From assembly GCA_904374385.1 (NCBI GenBank), contig CAJFGA010000004.1, forward strand, positions 1 to 50,503: a stretch of 50,503 bases of DNA. Direction: 5' to 3'. Positions 17,737 through 26,340 of this stretch are shown in pieces. The stretch is from an uncultured Clostridia bacterium (GTDB taxonomy: Bacteria > Bacillota > Clostridia > Christensenellales > Borkfalkiaceae). The translations under genes and the position numbers were made by a program. The notes under the pieces are model-generated. The model saw only the letters and a program-made list of their open reading frames with translations. It searched no databases and was not told the DNA's origin. Numbering within the stretch: the stretch's first letter is position 1; each line of letters opens with the position of its first letter.

Positions 17737-19329
17737 CTAACCCAGATCGATCACGCGGTGCATGCTGATCGAATCGAACAGCGCGATGGCATTTTCTCCG
17801 GCGCTGCGCAAAACAAGGCGCATTTGCACGGATCCTTCGGGAGCCGTGACGCTGCCGCTGAACTCTGCAAACGCATCGCCTTCCGCTACGGTAAAGGTCT
17901 GCGCTTCGCCGATGACCGCACCCGTTTCATCCAAAAATTCTATCGCAAATTCCGCCTGTCCGCCGGAAACTCTCGCGCTGCCGCTCAACGTATATTCGAA
18001 GCCGCCGTAAACGGCGCCGATCGTCTGCGTCGCGGAAGAATCGGCGATCAAACGATATGCCCTGTCGCTGTTCGTATAGTCGGTCGCGATGATGCCCGAA
18101 CGCTGATCGGAATCATCGGAAAGCGTCCATGCGGACGCGATGCCGCTGAAATCGCTGTTGGAAACGATCTCGACCGCGTTTTCATCCAAGGTGATCGGCT
18201 CGGTCGGGAAAGAGTTTTCGCTCGCCACAGAGCGCTCCAAATATTCTTCGTTCGCTTCAATAACGCCGTCCTCCGCCGTTTCGTCGTAAGGCGTATAGGC
18301 GACCCAGTCGATGAGCATGTCAGACGTTTCGTATTCGGGAACGCCCGCCCAGTTGTTGGGCAGCCAAACGCCGATCCAAAGCTGTGCCTCGTACGGAGAG
18401 ATCGTCGTATTGGATTCAAAAGTGAGAACGTCGTCGATGTAGTATCTTACATAATTGTCTTTGACGCTCCACTCGATGCCGTATTTGTGCCATTTGCCGT
18501 CATTCTGCGGGCCGAGCCCCTTTTCGGAAAGGTCGACCGTCGCGTGCGTGTTGGTGCTTTCGCTCGTATAGTTGGTATTCATCACGCTGTCATACCCGAT
18601 GCGGCCGTTCAGCGTGCCGGGGAACTCGATATCGATCTCGGAGTTGACGTTGCCGCCGTCCTGATAATAGTAAGTCCAAATCGCCGAGCACATGCCGAGG
18701 CGGGGCGAAATCTTGGCGGCCACTTCAAACTTGCCGGGGCCGAGCGCCTCTTTGGTCGCAATGGCGGCACCTGTGTTGCGTTCGCTCGAATTTTCCCAAT
18801 ACATGCCCTTGGAAGAGAGAACGAGAATGCCGTCCGCCGTGTAATTGACATTGCTGGCGTTTACGCCGTTGAAGGACGGGTTGCCGCCCCATGTTTTGTT
18901 GACGATATCCCATTTGCCGTCCGGCGAGATGCCGTTTTCGAAATCGTCATAAAGGCTTCCGTCGGTAGGCGCGGGGATGCGCGTTTTGTCCGCGGGCTCT
19001 ACGGGCTGTGCGGGCTGTTCGACCGCCGTTGCCGTAAAGTCAGCATCTTCGCGCGCAAAGCTGACCGTGAGAGATTCGGGCATAAACGTATACCCCTCCA
19101 AAACAGGCGTCACCGTGACTTCTTCCGTAAAATCCCCGATCGAATAGACGCCGTTCGCATCGGTCGTATCCATAGATTCACCGTCGACGAGGATGGAAAC
19201 ACCGGCAAGCCCGACGCCGTCGCACTTGATGGTGCCCCCTACGGGAGAGCCCGTATCCTCTATGCCGCCGCATGCCGCAAGGCCGAAGGCAAGCAGTACG
19301 GCACAGCAGAGAGCGAGTAGTTTTTTCAT
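17737..19329 (-). CDS. GH16 family beta-glucanase lipoprotein
   Basis: A surface-anchored endo-glucanase (signal peptide, lipobox LAAC, Cys20). An Ig-like module (about 29-100, GVGLAGVSILVDG) is followed by the GH16 beta-jelly-roll (about 125-350) with the catalytic NSEIDIEF (Glu231, Asp233, Glu235) and a C-terminal carbohydrate-binding-like beta-sandwich (about 380-530). The uninterrupted E-I-D-I-E strand is the form typical of lichenase-type GH16 enzymes, whereas most laminarinases carry an extra residue (EIDxME). Mixed-linkage beta-1,3-1,4-glucan is therefore a plausible substrate, but related GH16 activities cannot be excluded. It follows the permease gene by 15 bp and precedes the GLUG gene by about 10 bp. 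Confidence 0.9.
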   Translation of the reverse strand: MKKLLALCCAVLLAFGLAACGGIEDTGSPVGGTIKCDGVGLAGVSILVDGESMDTTDANGVYSIGDFTEEVTVTPVLEGYTFMPESLTVSFAREDADFTATAVEQPAQPVEPADKTRIPAPTDGSLYDDFENGISPDGKWDIVNKTWGGNPSFNGVNASNVNYTADGILVLSSKGMYWENSSERNTGAAIATKEALGPGKFEVAAKISPRLGMCSAIWTYYYQDGGNVNSEIDIEFPGTLNGRIGYDSVMNTNYTSESTNTHATVDLSEKGLGPQNDGKWHKYGIEWSVKDNYVRYYIDDVLTFESNTTISPYEAQLWIGVWLPNNWAGVPEYETSDMLIDWVAYTPYDETAEDGVIEANEEYLERSVASENSFPTEPITLDENAVEIVSNSDFSGIASAWTLSDDSDQRSGIIATDYTNSDRAYRLIADSSATQTIGAVYGGFEYTLSGSARVSGGQAEFAIEFLDETGAVIGEAQTFTVAEGDAFAEFSGSVTAPEGSVQMRLVLRSAGENAIALFDSISMHRVIDLG

Positions 19330-19344
19330 ACAATTCCTCCTTTT

Positions 19345-20286
19345 TTATCCTTTCAGCCCGCCTGCGACCGTGTTCTCCATGATGGTTTTTTGGAAACAGA
19401 TGAACACGACGAGGATCGGGATCAAAGCAATGATCATCGTTGCGAACATTTCGGGATAAGCCGACTGTCCGCGCAATTCACTGAGAAGCAGGTTCACGCC
19501 GACTGCCAACGTGGGCAACCTGGGCAGATAGATCGAGGGGGTCACATAATCGTTCCACAGCCCGATCGCATGGATGACGCCGACCGCGATGAGCGCGGGC
19601 TTTGCCATCGGAAGCATGATCCTGAAAAAGATGCCGAAATCGGAGCAGCCGTCGATGAGCGCCGCCTCGGCATATTCCCAAGACAGGTTTTTGAAAAATC
19701 CGTACAGGATTAAAAAGTTAAAGCCGAAGCCGCTCGCATACAGTATGAGCACGCCGACGATCGAGTTGGTCAGGTGCAGTGTCTGCATGATGTTGTACTG
19801 TGCGGGAAGCGTGCCTGCCACGGGCACCGCCATGACGAACACGGCTAGCGCGTACAGCGCATTGCGGCCTATGAACTTATACTTAGAGATGACATATGCC
19901 GCGATCGAAGACATCAGCAAGCTGAGCACCGTGCCGCAGATCGTGACGATGATGCTGATGCCGAACATACCGATCAGAGATACGTTGTGCACTTCGTAAT
20001 TGAGGAGCACGTTCGTATAATTTTCGATATGAAAGCTCTGCGGGAACGCCCAAATATTCTGAAAGTATTCCTGATTGGATTTGACCGAGTTGAACAGCAT
20101 CCACACAAACGGGAATACCAAGGTGACCGCATAGAGAAAAAATACGGCGAACACAACCCACAGCGCCCAATCTTTGGTGATTTTTCGGTGCGGCTTTTTA
20201 AGTTTCTCTGCATCGATGATCCGCTCCTCTGCGGAGCGGATCCCGTCCTCGGGGCGGGCATTCGACGCTATCATGTTTTCATTCAT
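19345..20286 (-). CDS. Sugar ABC transporter permease, MalG type
   Basis: A 313-residue inner-membrane subunit of a CUT1-family importer, with about six membrane spans and the cytoplasmic EAA loop (YAEAALIDGCSDFGIFFRI) that contacts the ATPase. It ends with the typical MENTVAGGLKG tail. GAGGAGG precedes the ATG. It pairs with the permease gene 12 bp upstream. No ATP-binding subunit is encoded in this operon; in Firmicutes CUT1 systems a shared MsmK/MalK-type ATPase usually serves several transporters, so it is expected elsewhere in the genome. Confidence 0.93.
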   Translation of the reverse strand: MNENMIASNARPEDGIRSAEERIIDAEKLKKPHRKITKDWALWVVFAVFFLYAVTLVFPFVWMLFNSVKSNQEYFQNIWAFPQSFHIENYTNVLLNYEVHNVSLIGMFGISIIVTICGTVLSLLMSSIAAYVISKYKFIGRNALYALAVFVMAVPVAGTLPAQYNIMQTLHLTNSIVGVLILYASGFGFNFLILYGFFKNLSWEYAEAALIDGCSDFGIFFRIMLPMAKPALIAVGVIHAIGLWNDYVTPSIYLPRLPTLAVGVNLLLSELRGQSAYPEMFATMIIALIPILVVFICFQKTIMENTVAGGLKG

Positions 20287-20298
20287 AGTTTGCCCTCC

Positions 20299-21285
20299 TC
20301 AATACTCTACATCCGCGAACGGCTTGCCCATCGCCCATTTGATGACGAGAATGATGGGCACGCCGATGACAGACATCGCCAAGCCGAATGCCGAAAGGTA
20401 CGGCAGGTTGCGGCCGTTGAGCACGCCGTTGTAGATCATCAGCGCGATCGTCTGCGTATCCGAACTGCCCGGCGTGAGCATCAACGGCTGCATCATGACC
20501 GTGAACACAGAAGTGCAGCCCAATACGAACGTCGTCGAAATCGTCGGCCAAACCAAGGGAATGGCAATTTGGAACAATTCGCGGGCTTTGCTGACGCCTT
20601 CCAGTTTGGAATACTCCATGATCTCTACGGGGATACGGCTAATCGCGCCAGAAATAAGCACGATATTTGTGCCGAGGCCCGCCCAAATACAGTAGGCAAA
20701 GATCATGATCTGATTGTTCGGATACTGGCCGAACCAAGAGGGAATGTGATCCACGCCCAGCGCGCGCAAGATCGGGTTAACAAAGCCGAGCGTCGCGTCA
20801 AACGAAAACGAGAAAGTCATCGTCAGCACTGCCACCGGGATAATGGACGGCAGGAAAAAGATGACGCGGAATGCCGCGGAACCGGGCACCTTTTTGTACA
20901 AAAAATACGAAAAAAGGATGGAAAGCGGCAAACTTATGAAGCAAGTGACCGGAAAATACAGCACCGAGTTGATGACGGCGCGGCGCGTAACGGCCGACTC
21001 TCCGCCAATCTCGCGAAATACGCGGATAAAATTATCGAATCCGTTAAAGATGTACTTTCCGCTCGACCAATCGAATTCCTGGAACGCCATGATGATCGTG
21101 TTCACGTTGACCAGGAACCAGAAAATAAAAAGCTGTATCAGCGGCAAGGCGAGCATCACGACAATGAAGATCAGCTTGCGCTTTTTTCTGTTGAGGCGGT
21201 GCCCACGCGGCGGTTTTTCCGAATTCGGCTGTTCGGCCGTATATTCGTTTTCCGCCGTCACGGCGTTTTCCAGGCGGATACTCAT
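20299..21285 (-). CDS. Sugar ABC transporter permease, MalF type
   Basis: A roughly 328-residue membrane subunit with six predicted spans. The first follows a charged N-terminal tail (HRLNRKKRKLIFIVVML). The EAA loop reads IMEYSKLEGVSKARELF. The ATG chosen overlaps the TGA of the binding-protein gene (ATGA); another ATG nine bases earlier is also possible. With its partner permease it forms the channel for oligosaccharides delivered by the lipoprotein encoded just upstream. Confidence 0.92.
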   Translation of the reverse strand: MSIRLENAVTAENEYTAEQPNSEKPPRGHRLNRKKRKLIFIVVMLALPLIQLFIFWFLVNVNTIIMAFQEFDWSSGKYIFNGFDNFIRVFREIGGESAVTRRAVINSVLYFPVTCFISLPLSILFSYFLYKKVPGSAAFRVIFFLPSIIPVAVLTMTFSFSFDATLGFVNPILRALGVDHIPSWFGQYPNNQIMIFAYCIWAGLGTNIVLISGAISRIPVEIMEYSKLEGVSKARELFQIAIPLVWPTISTTFVLGCTSVFTVMMQPLMLTPGSSDTQTIALMIYNGVLNGRNLPYLSAFGLAMSVIGVPIILVIKWAMGKPFADVEY

Positions 21286-22706
21286 TCGAACCATTCACTC
21301 CATCTGCTTACAATCGATTCATAGTTGCTTTGGTAAAGCGCATCGATATCCGTATTGGGATCGGCGACGAGGGAGGCATAGTGCTGTACGCCTTCGATCG
21401 GCCAGTCAAGGCTCAAAAAGCCTTCCAAAACGGGCATCGCGGAAGACAGAAGATCGAACTTCTGGCTGTTGGCGTTGATGTTATACACGCTCTTCATAAA
21501 ATCCGTCGCTTCGTCGTCCAGCGTGACATTGCTGTAATCGGCAGCGAGCTGCACGCCGTACGTCTCTTCGGAGAAGAGCTTGAGATTGTCGTCGCGGAAC
21601 ATGAATACGAGGAACTGCTTGGCGGTATCCTTATGCGGCGCGTCCGCGGGGATCAAAATGCTGTCGCCCGAGTTGGTGGAGCCGACCGAATAGTTCACCG
21701 CGATGGGATCGCCGTTTTCGTCCGTCTTGGCGCCGTCAATGAAGGGGGTGGGCATCAAGTCCATCACGCAGGTCGATTCATCATAGTTGCCCATCATGCC
21801 CGATTCGAGCCACTGCGCACAGGGGATCATCGCGGCGCGGCCGGTAACGAACTCCATCTGCGCGGCGGTGTACTGCTTGCCGGCGCAGTCTTCCATGCTG
21901 TATTCGGGATGATCCGCGATCAGGTTTTTCCACGCTTTCAGCGCTTCTTTCTGTTCAGGGCTGGTCGTGGGATTGAATACTTCCGGGGAACCGAGCTGGG
22001 TATACGCTTCGATCTTGTCTACCCCGGCAAGCTGTGCCCACCAATCGAATACGACGTAATCCCAATAATATGTTTCGCTGCTCCATACGAACGGCTTGAC
22101 ATCTCCGTTGGTATCGTCGAGGATCACTTCGCAGAGCTCCAAAAGGCCGACCGCACCGACGTTCGGATCGCAGGTCGGGTTGGCGGGATTGGAATATACG
22201 GTGGGAACAGACCAACCGTAATCTTCAAACATCTTTTTGTTATAGACCAGGCCGCCCGTGCCGTTCGTCCAAGCGACTTTATAATAATGGTCGTTGAAAC
22301 GCGCGGCGGTGCGGAACTGCGGCAAAACCTTGCTGCCGAAGGTGACGCCGTCGCTCACTTCCATTTCATACAGATCGTCCAAAGGTTCCAGCATACCCTG
22401 CGCCGCGTACAGTTCCCAAGTGATGCCGTGGCTGAAGAAAAGGTCGTCGTCGCTGCCGTTCTGCAAGCGGTTGGGGATTTCCGACTGCAAATTCGGATTC
22501 GCCTCCACTTCTACGACAAGGCCGGTTTCTTCTTCGAACTTTCTGGCAAGTGCGTTGATCCATCTTTGCCCATATTCTTTATGGACAACGGCGATCTTGA
22601 GATCGTAAGGGCTGTTCTCGCCGCATGCCGCAAACATGACACCGACGGAAAGAGCCATGACGACCGCCATGATCAAGACAAAAAACTTCAGAACTTTGTT
22701 TTTCAT
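21282..22706 (-). CDS. Sugar-binding lipoprotein of the ABC importer
   Basis: A 474-residue family-1 extracellular solute-binding protein: signal peptide with lipobox FAAC (Cys28), then two alpha/beta lobes (NALARKFEEETGLVVEV; GTGGLVYNKKMFEDYG; VTGRAAMIPCAQWLESGMM), all typical of CUT1 systems. It captures oligosaccharides at the membrane surface for the two permeases encoded downstream. It is the first gene of the operon, with GGAGG before ATG and a consensus promoter plus operator upstream. Ligand specificity cannot be read from sequence; beta-gluco-oligosaccharides are inferred from the GH16 and phosphorylase neighbours. Confidence 0.92.
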   Translation of the reverse strand: MKNKVLKFFVLIMAVVMALSVGVMFAACGENSPYDLKIAVVHKEYGQRWINALARKFEEETGLVVEVEANPNLQSEIPNRLQNGSDDDLFFSHGITWELYAAQGMLEPLDDLYEMEVSDGVTFGSKVLPQFRTAARFNDHYYKVAWTNGTGGLVYNKKMFEDYGWSVPTVYSNPANPTCDPNVGAVGLLELCEVILDDTNGDVKPFVWSSETYYWDYVVFDWWAQLAGVDKIEAYTQLGSPEVFNPTTSPEQKEALKAWKNLIADHPEYSMEDCAGKQYTAAQMEFVTGRAAMIPCAQWLESGMMGNYDESTCVMDLMPTPFIDGAKTDENGDPIAVNYSVGSTNSGDSILIPADAPHKDTAKQFLVFMFRDDNLKLFSEETYGVQLAADYSNVTLDDEATDFMKSVYNINANSQKFDLLSSAMPVLEGFLSLDWPIEGVQHYASLVADPNTDIDALYQSNYESIVSRWSEWFE

Positions 22707-22730
22707 AACTTTCCTCCGTTAGAATTATTT

Positions 22731-22784
22731 TTAACAAAGTTAATTAACTATTTTGAGTATACTACCGTTTTTCTCATTTGTCAA
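22731..22784 (-). promoter_or_regulatory. Glucan operon promoter and operator O1
   Basis: Minus-strand TTGACA (22784-22779), a 17-nt spacer and TATACT (22761-22756). The predicted start is near 22749. Just downstream lies the palindrome TTAAC-AAA-GTTAA (22731-22743), embedded in TTAACAAAGTTAATTAACTA. A protein bound there would block early elongation. The same core occurs at the divergent promoter. Confidence 0.8.
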
Positions 22785-22847
22785 CAGTATTTTTAAATTT
22801 TTCACAAAAAATTTTTTACTTTCACAAAACAAATTTTAAAATCTGTA

Positions 22848-22897
22848 TTGACAGAACGCGGGATACATGATATAATATAATTAGTTAACAAAGTTAA
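22848..22897 (+). promoter_or_regulatory. Divergent GH16 promoter and operator O2
   Basis: TTGACA (22848-22853), 17 nt and TATAAT (22871-22876) make a perfect consensus promoter. The predicted start is about 22883. TTAAC-AAA-GTTAA (22885-22897) follows immediately. The shared core between O1 and O2 extends to TTAACAAAGTTAATT, in the same orientation, which ties both transcripts to one regulator, most likely the ROK protein. Confidence 0.8.
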
Positions 22898-22933
22898 TTT
22901 AATAAAATCATTATTATTTCTTCGAGGTAATCC

Positions 22934-24265
22934 ATGAAAAAAACTGCGATTTTGCTTTCGGGGGCTTTTTTGCTTGCGGCGGCGTTCCCACTGTTGGCTG
23001 CCTGCGAAGGCGGCACTTCGTCCGAATTTGACCCCGACGCCAATTTAGACACGGAAAATGTGTTCTTTGACGATTTTACAGAGGGCGTCCGATCGGAATA
23101 CTGGAATATCGGCAATTCTAAATGGGGAACGGACAACGGCGGCGTACTGCCCGAAAACGTAAAATATACGGAAGACGGCATCTTGATCCTGCAATGCAAC
23201 GGCGACAATTATGTGGGCGAATTGCGCGGGCACGGCAACGACCACGGCAGAAGGACGGGCGCACAGATTATTTCGAGAGAGTATTTCGGGCCGGGGCGGT
23301 TTGAAGTACGGATGAAATGCCTGCCCCGTTTTGGTTCAACCACCGCTTTTTGGACATATTACAATAACGGCGCAAACAACTATGAGATCGATATTGAACT
23401 CAACGTAGAACAGGATTTTACCAAAGTTTGGAACACCAACTGGCTCACCCTCGAACAGACGGACCACTATGTGGCGGAATCCCCTATCGTCAACAATGAC
23501 GGAGAGTGGCACACCTATAAATTCGAATGGCATACAAATCCTGCGCGCATCGACTACTATATCGACGACGTTTTGACGCACACTTCGCAGGTATTTGTCC
23601 CCGATGTGGCGATGCCGATCAATATCGGCAACTGGTTCCCTTCCGGTTGGGCAGGGTCGCCCGATTTTGAAACGGATTATACTTTCGTCGATTGGTTCCG
23701 CTATACCCCCTACTTAAACAATGACTATACGGCGATGGAAAAAGACGCCGCTTCGCCGGACGAGTTGTATCCGGCCGAGCCGGTAGAACTGCCCGTTGCA
23801 AATTTAATATCCAACGCGCAGATGGAAAGCGACCTCGAGATCCCCATCAGCAATTCCGTTGCGGGCATGAACGCCTGGAGGCAGGGACGCGCGGGCGAAG
23901 TCGCATTCGTCGCAGGCGGCGGGATCGACGGTTCGAGCGCCATAGAGATCAAAGACGGGCACAGCGTCTACCAATACATTTCCGGCATGCACGAATCGTT
24001 TGAACTGACGCTGCGCGGTTCTGCCAAAACGATCAGCGGCAGCGGCAGGATCGTGATCGAGTGTATGCCCCTGTATACGCAGACTTTGCAGGAATACACG
24101 ATCGAATTTTCCGACTGCGCCGACTTTACAGAAAAATCGCTGACCTTTACCCTGCCCGAAGGAACGCAGCGGCTGCGCATTTCGCTCGAAGCGGACGAAG
24201 GCAGTGACGTCATGTTCGACAATTTGTTCTGCAATTTGACCAAAAAGATGGCGCAAAGCGCTTAA
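22934..24265 (+). CDS. Second GH16 family glucanase lipoprotein
   Basis: A 443-residue surface lipoprotein (lipobox LAAC, Cys24). The GH16 domain (about 42-270) has the catalytic YEIDIEL motif (Glu151, Asp153, Glu155), again without the laminarinase-type extra residue. A C-terminal beta-sandwich (about 290-440) resembles carbohydrate-binding modules and the tail of the first GH16 protein. It lacks the N-terminal Ig-like module of that protein. It is alone on its transcript, divergent from the transporter operon, and shares the operator, so the two GH16 enzymes should be co-induced. They may differ in where along the glucan they cut. Confidence 0.9.
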   Translation: MKKTAILLSGAFLLAAAFPLLAACEGGTSSEFDPDANLDTENVFFDDFTEGVRSEYWNIGNSKWGTDNGGVLPENVKYTEDGILILQCNGDNYVGELRGHGNDHGRRTGAQIISREYFGPGRFEVRMKCLPRFGSTTAFWTYYNNGANNYEIDIELNVEQDFTKVWNTNWLTLEQTDHYVAESPIVNNDGEWHTYKFEWHTNPARIDYYIDDVLTHTSQVFVPDVAMPINIGNWFPSGWAGSPDFETDYTFVDWFRYTPYLNNDYTAMEKDAASPDELYPAEPVELPVANLISNAQMESDLEIPISNSVAGMNAWRQGRAGEVAFVAGGGIDGSSAIEIKDGHSVYQYISGMHESFELTLRGSAKTISGSGRIVIECMPLYTQTLQEYTIEFSDCADFTEKSLTFTLPEGTQRLRISLEADEGSDVMFDNLFCNLTKKMAQSA

Positions 24266-24274
24266 AAATCGATT

Positions 24275-24308
24275 CCCCCTCTCCGCGTCTTACGGAGAGG
24301 GGGTTTTT
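24275..24308 (+). terminator. Intrinsic terminator after the second GH16 gene
   Basis: An 11-bp perfect stem (CCCCCTCTCCG, 24275-24285, with CGGAGAGGGGG, 24293-24303) followed by TTTTTAT. Confidence 0.88.
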
Positions 24309-24369
24309 ATGTCCTCCGGCAAAGGACAGATGCCTGTAATAGGCTGTTCGAAAGGAGGATACGCGTACA

Positions 24370-24474
24370 AATAGCCTTTCCCGACGGGGAAAACGTTTTT
24401 GTATTTCATTTCTTGCCTTCCCCCGACGGGGGAAGGCTTTTTTGAACCCCGCGGATCGTCCTCGGGGTTTTTCA
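24370..24474. repeat. Copies of the dispersed palindromic repeat plus a hairpin
   Basis: CTTTCCCGACGGGGAAAACG and CTTCCCCCGACGGGGGAAG are in the same order and spacing as the pair near 5.64 kb. A hairpin with T run (ACCCCG ... CGGGGTTTTT, about 24446-24471) follows. No gene is visible between 24266 and 24526. Confidence 0.65.
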
Positions 24475-24484
24475 ACAAAAAAAA

Positions 24485-24510
24485 GGAGGAGGAAAATTTT
24501 CCTCCCCCTT
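24485..24510 (-). terminator. Intrinsic terminator of the GH20 gene
   Basis: GGAGGAAAA/TTTTCCTCC forms the core stem. On the minus strand eight T follow. It lies about 17 bases after the stop codon. Confidence 0.75.
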
Positions 24511-24526
24511 TTTTGCTATGGTGAAA

Positions 24527-26134
24527 TTAAGAACAGAGAATGGTCGCCGTCGAAAGCCAATGGTTATGAGAGATCGATTGGCCGTCGGGCGTTTCGCCGA
24601 AGGGAAGCACATCCTGCTCCAGCTCTTCGATCGACATCAGTTCGCCGCTCAAATATTTTTCGAGCACTTTGCGGCAATGGCGCAGTCTCTGCATCAGCCC
24701 GCCGAGGCGCACGTCGATCCGTTCGAAGCCGAAGCCCTTCGCTTCGCGATCCCACTGGTCGCGGAAACTTTCATAGAAGGTTTCCACCCGACATTCGCAT
24801 TCGGTATAATCGGACAAAAGCTGGCACAGCCCGTCCATATTGTGATTACGGTACAACTCGCGCGTGCGCACGCCGAGATCATATTTGATCTCCAACACGG
24901 CGCAGAGATCTGCAAGCGTGCGGAATAAATAGCCGAAGCGCGAATCCGACGCGCTCTTTTCTATCGCCTGTTTTGCCTCGGTGAACAAAATTTTCTTTGT
25001 AGGATCGACCGTACGGTCAAAAATCCCCAAAAACGGATCGCTGTACAGCATATATTTGCAGGCATTCTCGATTTCGTTCCTTTCATCGCGCAGGTTCGGC
25101 AGATCGAGCGCCATATAATCATCCCACGCAATACCGATCAATTTTTCAAAACGCGCGTGAATTTTTTTCTCGTCGAAGTTGCCCGCACAATATTCCGCCG
25201 CACAGAAAAGGGAGGGCAATATGCTGAACAGAGAGCTCTCCGAGCCGTCATCCTTCCATACGGTAAAGAAAATATCCTGAACGCCGTTCTTTTCGCAGGC
25301 AGAAACCGCCGCGCGCGAAGCGGCAACGCTGAATCCGTTGCAGGGCGCGAATCCGGACCAGCTCCAAGCCCCGCCTGCAAATACGATGCGCTCTTTCAGC
25401 TTTTTGTGGGCGCGCAACATCATATCGTAATTCGCCTCGTCCTTGCTGTAATAATCCCAATAGACGAGATCGACGTTTTCGGGTATGAGAGCGGAAACGG
25501 AACGGAACACTTCATCGTCGATCGCCTCCGCCGTATATATGCCGTGCGTTGCGAGGCGGAAGAACATATCCGACCACATCATGGGGCGGAAACCGTATTT
25601 TTTAGCGATCTCGCTCACCCTTCCGAGATGTTTGGCGAGGATATCGAAGCGGTTCTGATAGCCGTGCTTGTCTAAATACTTGCCCAAACCGACGGTATGC
25701 GCCTCGTCCATGCCGATATTGATGCGGCGGCTCTTAAAGCACCGCGCACAGGCGGCGAACATCTTGTCGATCAGTTCATAGGTGCGCTCTTCCCCCGCAA
25801 GCAGAATATCCGCATTGTCGGTCACCGCTCCGTACGGGTAGCCCCAACGGGTGATGCCGCCGAGGTGGGCGAGCGTTTGGATACAGGGAATGAGTTCGAT
25901 CCCCTGTTCCGCCGCATAGGCGTCGAGCGAGCGCAGCTCATCTTCCGAATATCTGCCGCGCATATATCCGAAGTAAGGCTCCCCCTCCAGCGTGTAGACA
26001 TCTTCGGTGTACAGCTGTAAACTGCCGTATCCCATCTGTGCAATCAGGTCGATAAACTTTTGGATCGCCGGAACGGTATAAACCGCCCCGCGCGAACAGT
26101 CGAGCATGACGCCCGGTTTGCATTTTTCCTTCAT
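24527..26134 (-). CDS. GH20 family beta-N-acetylhexosaminidase
   Basis: A 535-residue enzyme whose TIM barrel occupies about residues 5-330. The hallmark catalytic pair Asp143-Glu144 lies in INIGMDEAH; in GH20 the Asp orients the substrate acetamido group and the Glu is the proton donor. QLYTEDVY near residue 40 is also typical. It lacks the usual N-terminal GH20b domain and has a roughly 200-residue helical C-terminal extension, as in the Paenibacillus Hex-1-like subgroup. No signal peptide, so it should act on imported GlcNAc/GalNAc oligosaccharides. It has its own promoter and lies downstream of the GH31 gene. Substrate unknown. Confidence 0.88.
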   Translation of the reverse strand: MKEKCKPGVMLDCSRGAVYTVPAIQKFIDLIAQMGYGSLQLYTEDVYTLEGEPYFGYMRGRYSEDELRSLDAYAAEQGIELIPCIQTLAHLGGITRWGYPYGAVTDNADILLAGEERTYELIDKMFAACARCFKSRRINIGMDEAHTVGLGKYLDKHGYQNRFDILAKHLGRVSEIAKKYGFRPMMWSDMFFRLATHGIYTAEAIDDEVFRSVSALIPENVDLVYWDYYSKDEANYDMMLRAHKKLKERIVFAGGAWSWSGFAPCNGFSVAASRAAVSACEKNGVQDIFFTVWKDDGSESSLFSILPSLFCAAEYCAGNFDEKKIHARFEKLIGIAWDDYMALDLPNLRDERNEIENACKYMLYSDPFLGIFDRTVDPTKKILFTEAKQAIEKSASDSRFGYLFRTLADLCAVLEIKYDLGVRTRELYRNHNMDGLCQLLSDYTECECRVETFYESFRDQWDREAKGFGFERIDVRLGGLMQRLRHCRKVLEKYLSGELMSIEELEQDVLPFGETPDGQSISHNHWLSTATILCS

Positions 26135-26244
26135 AAGCCCCTCCAGGTCTTTTAAAAAATGTCTTCGTTTCTGCGGTCAGCCGCCGGGGATTCCCGCGCG
26201 CCCATCGCCACGATAAGGCGATGCTTTGAGACCCCATTGGTTTA

Positions 26245-26273
26245 AGTATACCGTGTAAACGGTAAAAAAGCAA
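26245..26273 (-). promoter_or_regulatory. GH20 promoter with palindrome/cre-like site
   Basis: Minus-strand TTGCTT (26273-26268), 17 nt and TATACT (26250-26245). The spacer is filled by the palindrome TACCGT-GTAA-ACGGTA (26249-26264). TGTAAACGGTAAAA (26254-26267, plus strand) also matches the CcpA cre consensus TGWAANCGNTNWCA except at one position. Repression by CcpA or by a LacI-type protein is inferred. Confidence 0.6.
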
Positions 26274-26340
26274 CCCTTTTTTTCTAAAAATATATCCGTT
26301 TTTTTACTTGTTTTCAGCGGCTCGGCGCAAAATTTTCTGT

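Noticed and set aside
20777-20785. TTAACAAAG inside the permease gene as a third operator
   Set aside because: Only one half-site and spacer match; the second arm (GTTAA) is absent and it lies in coding sequence.
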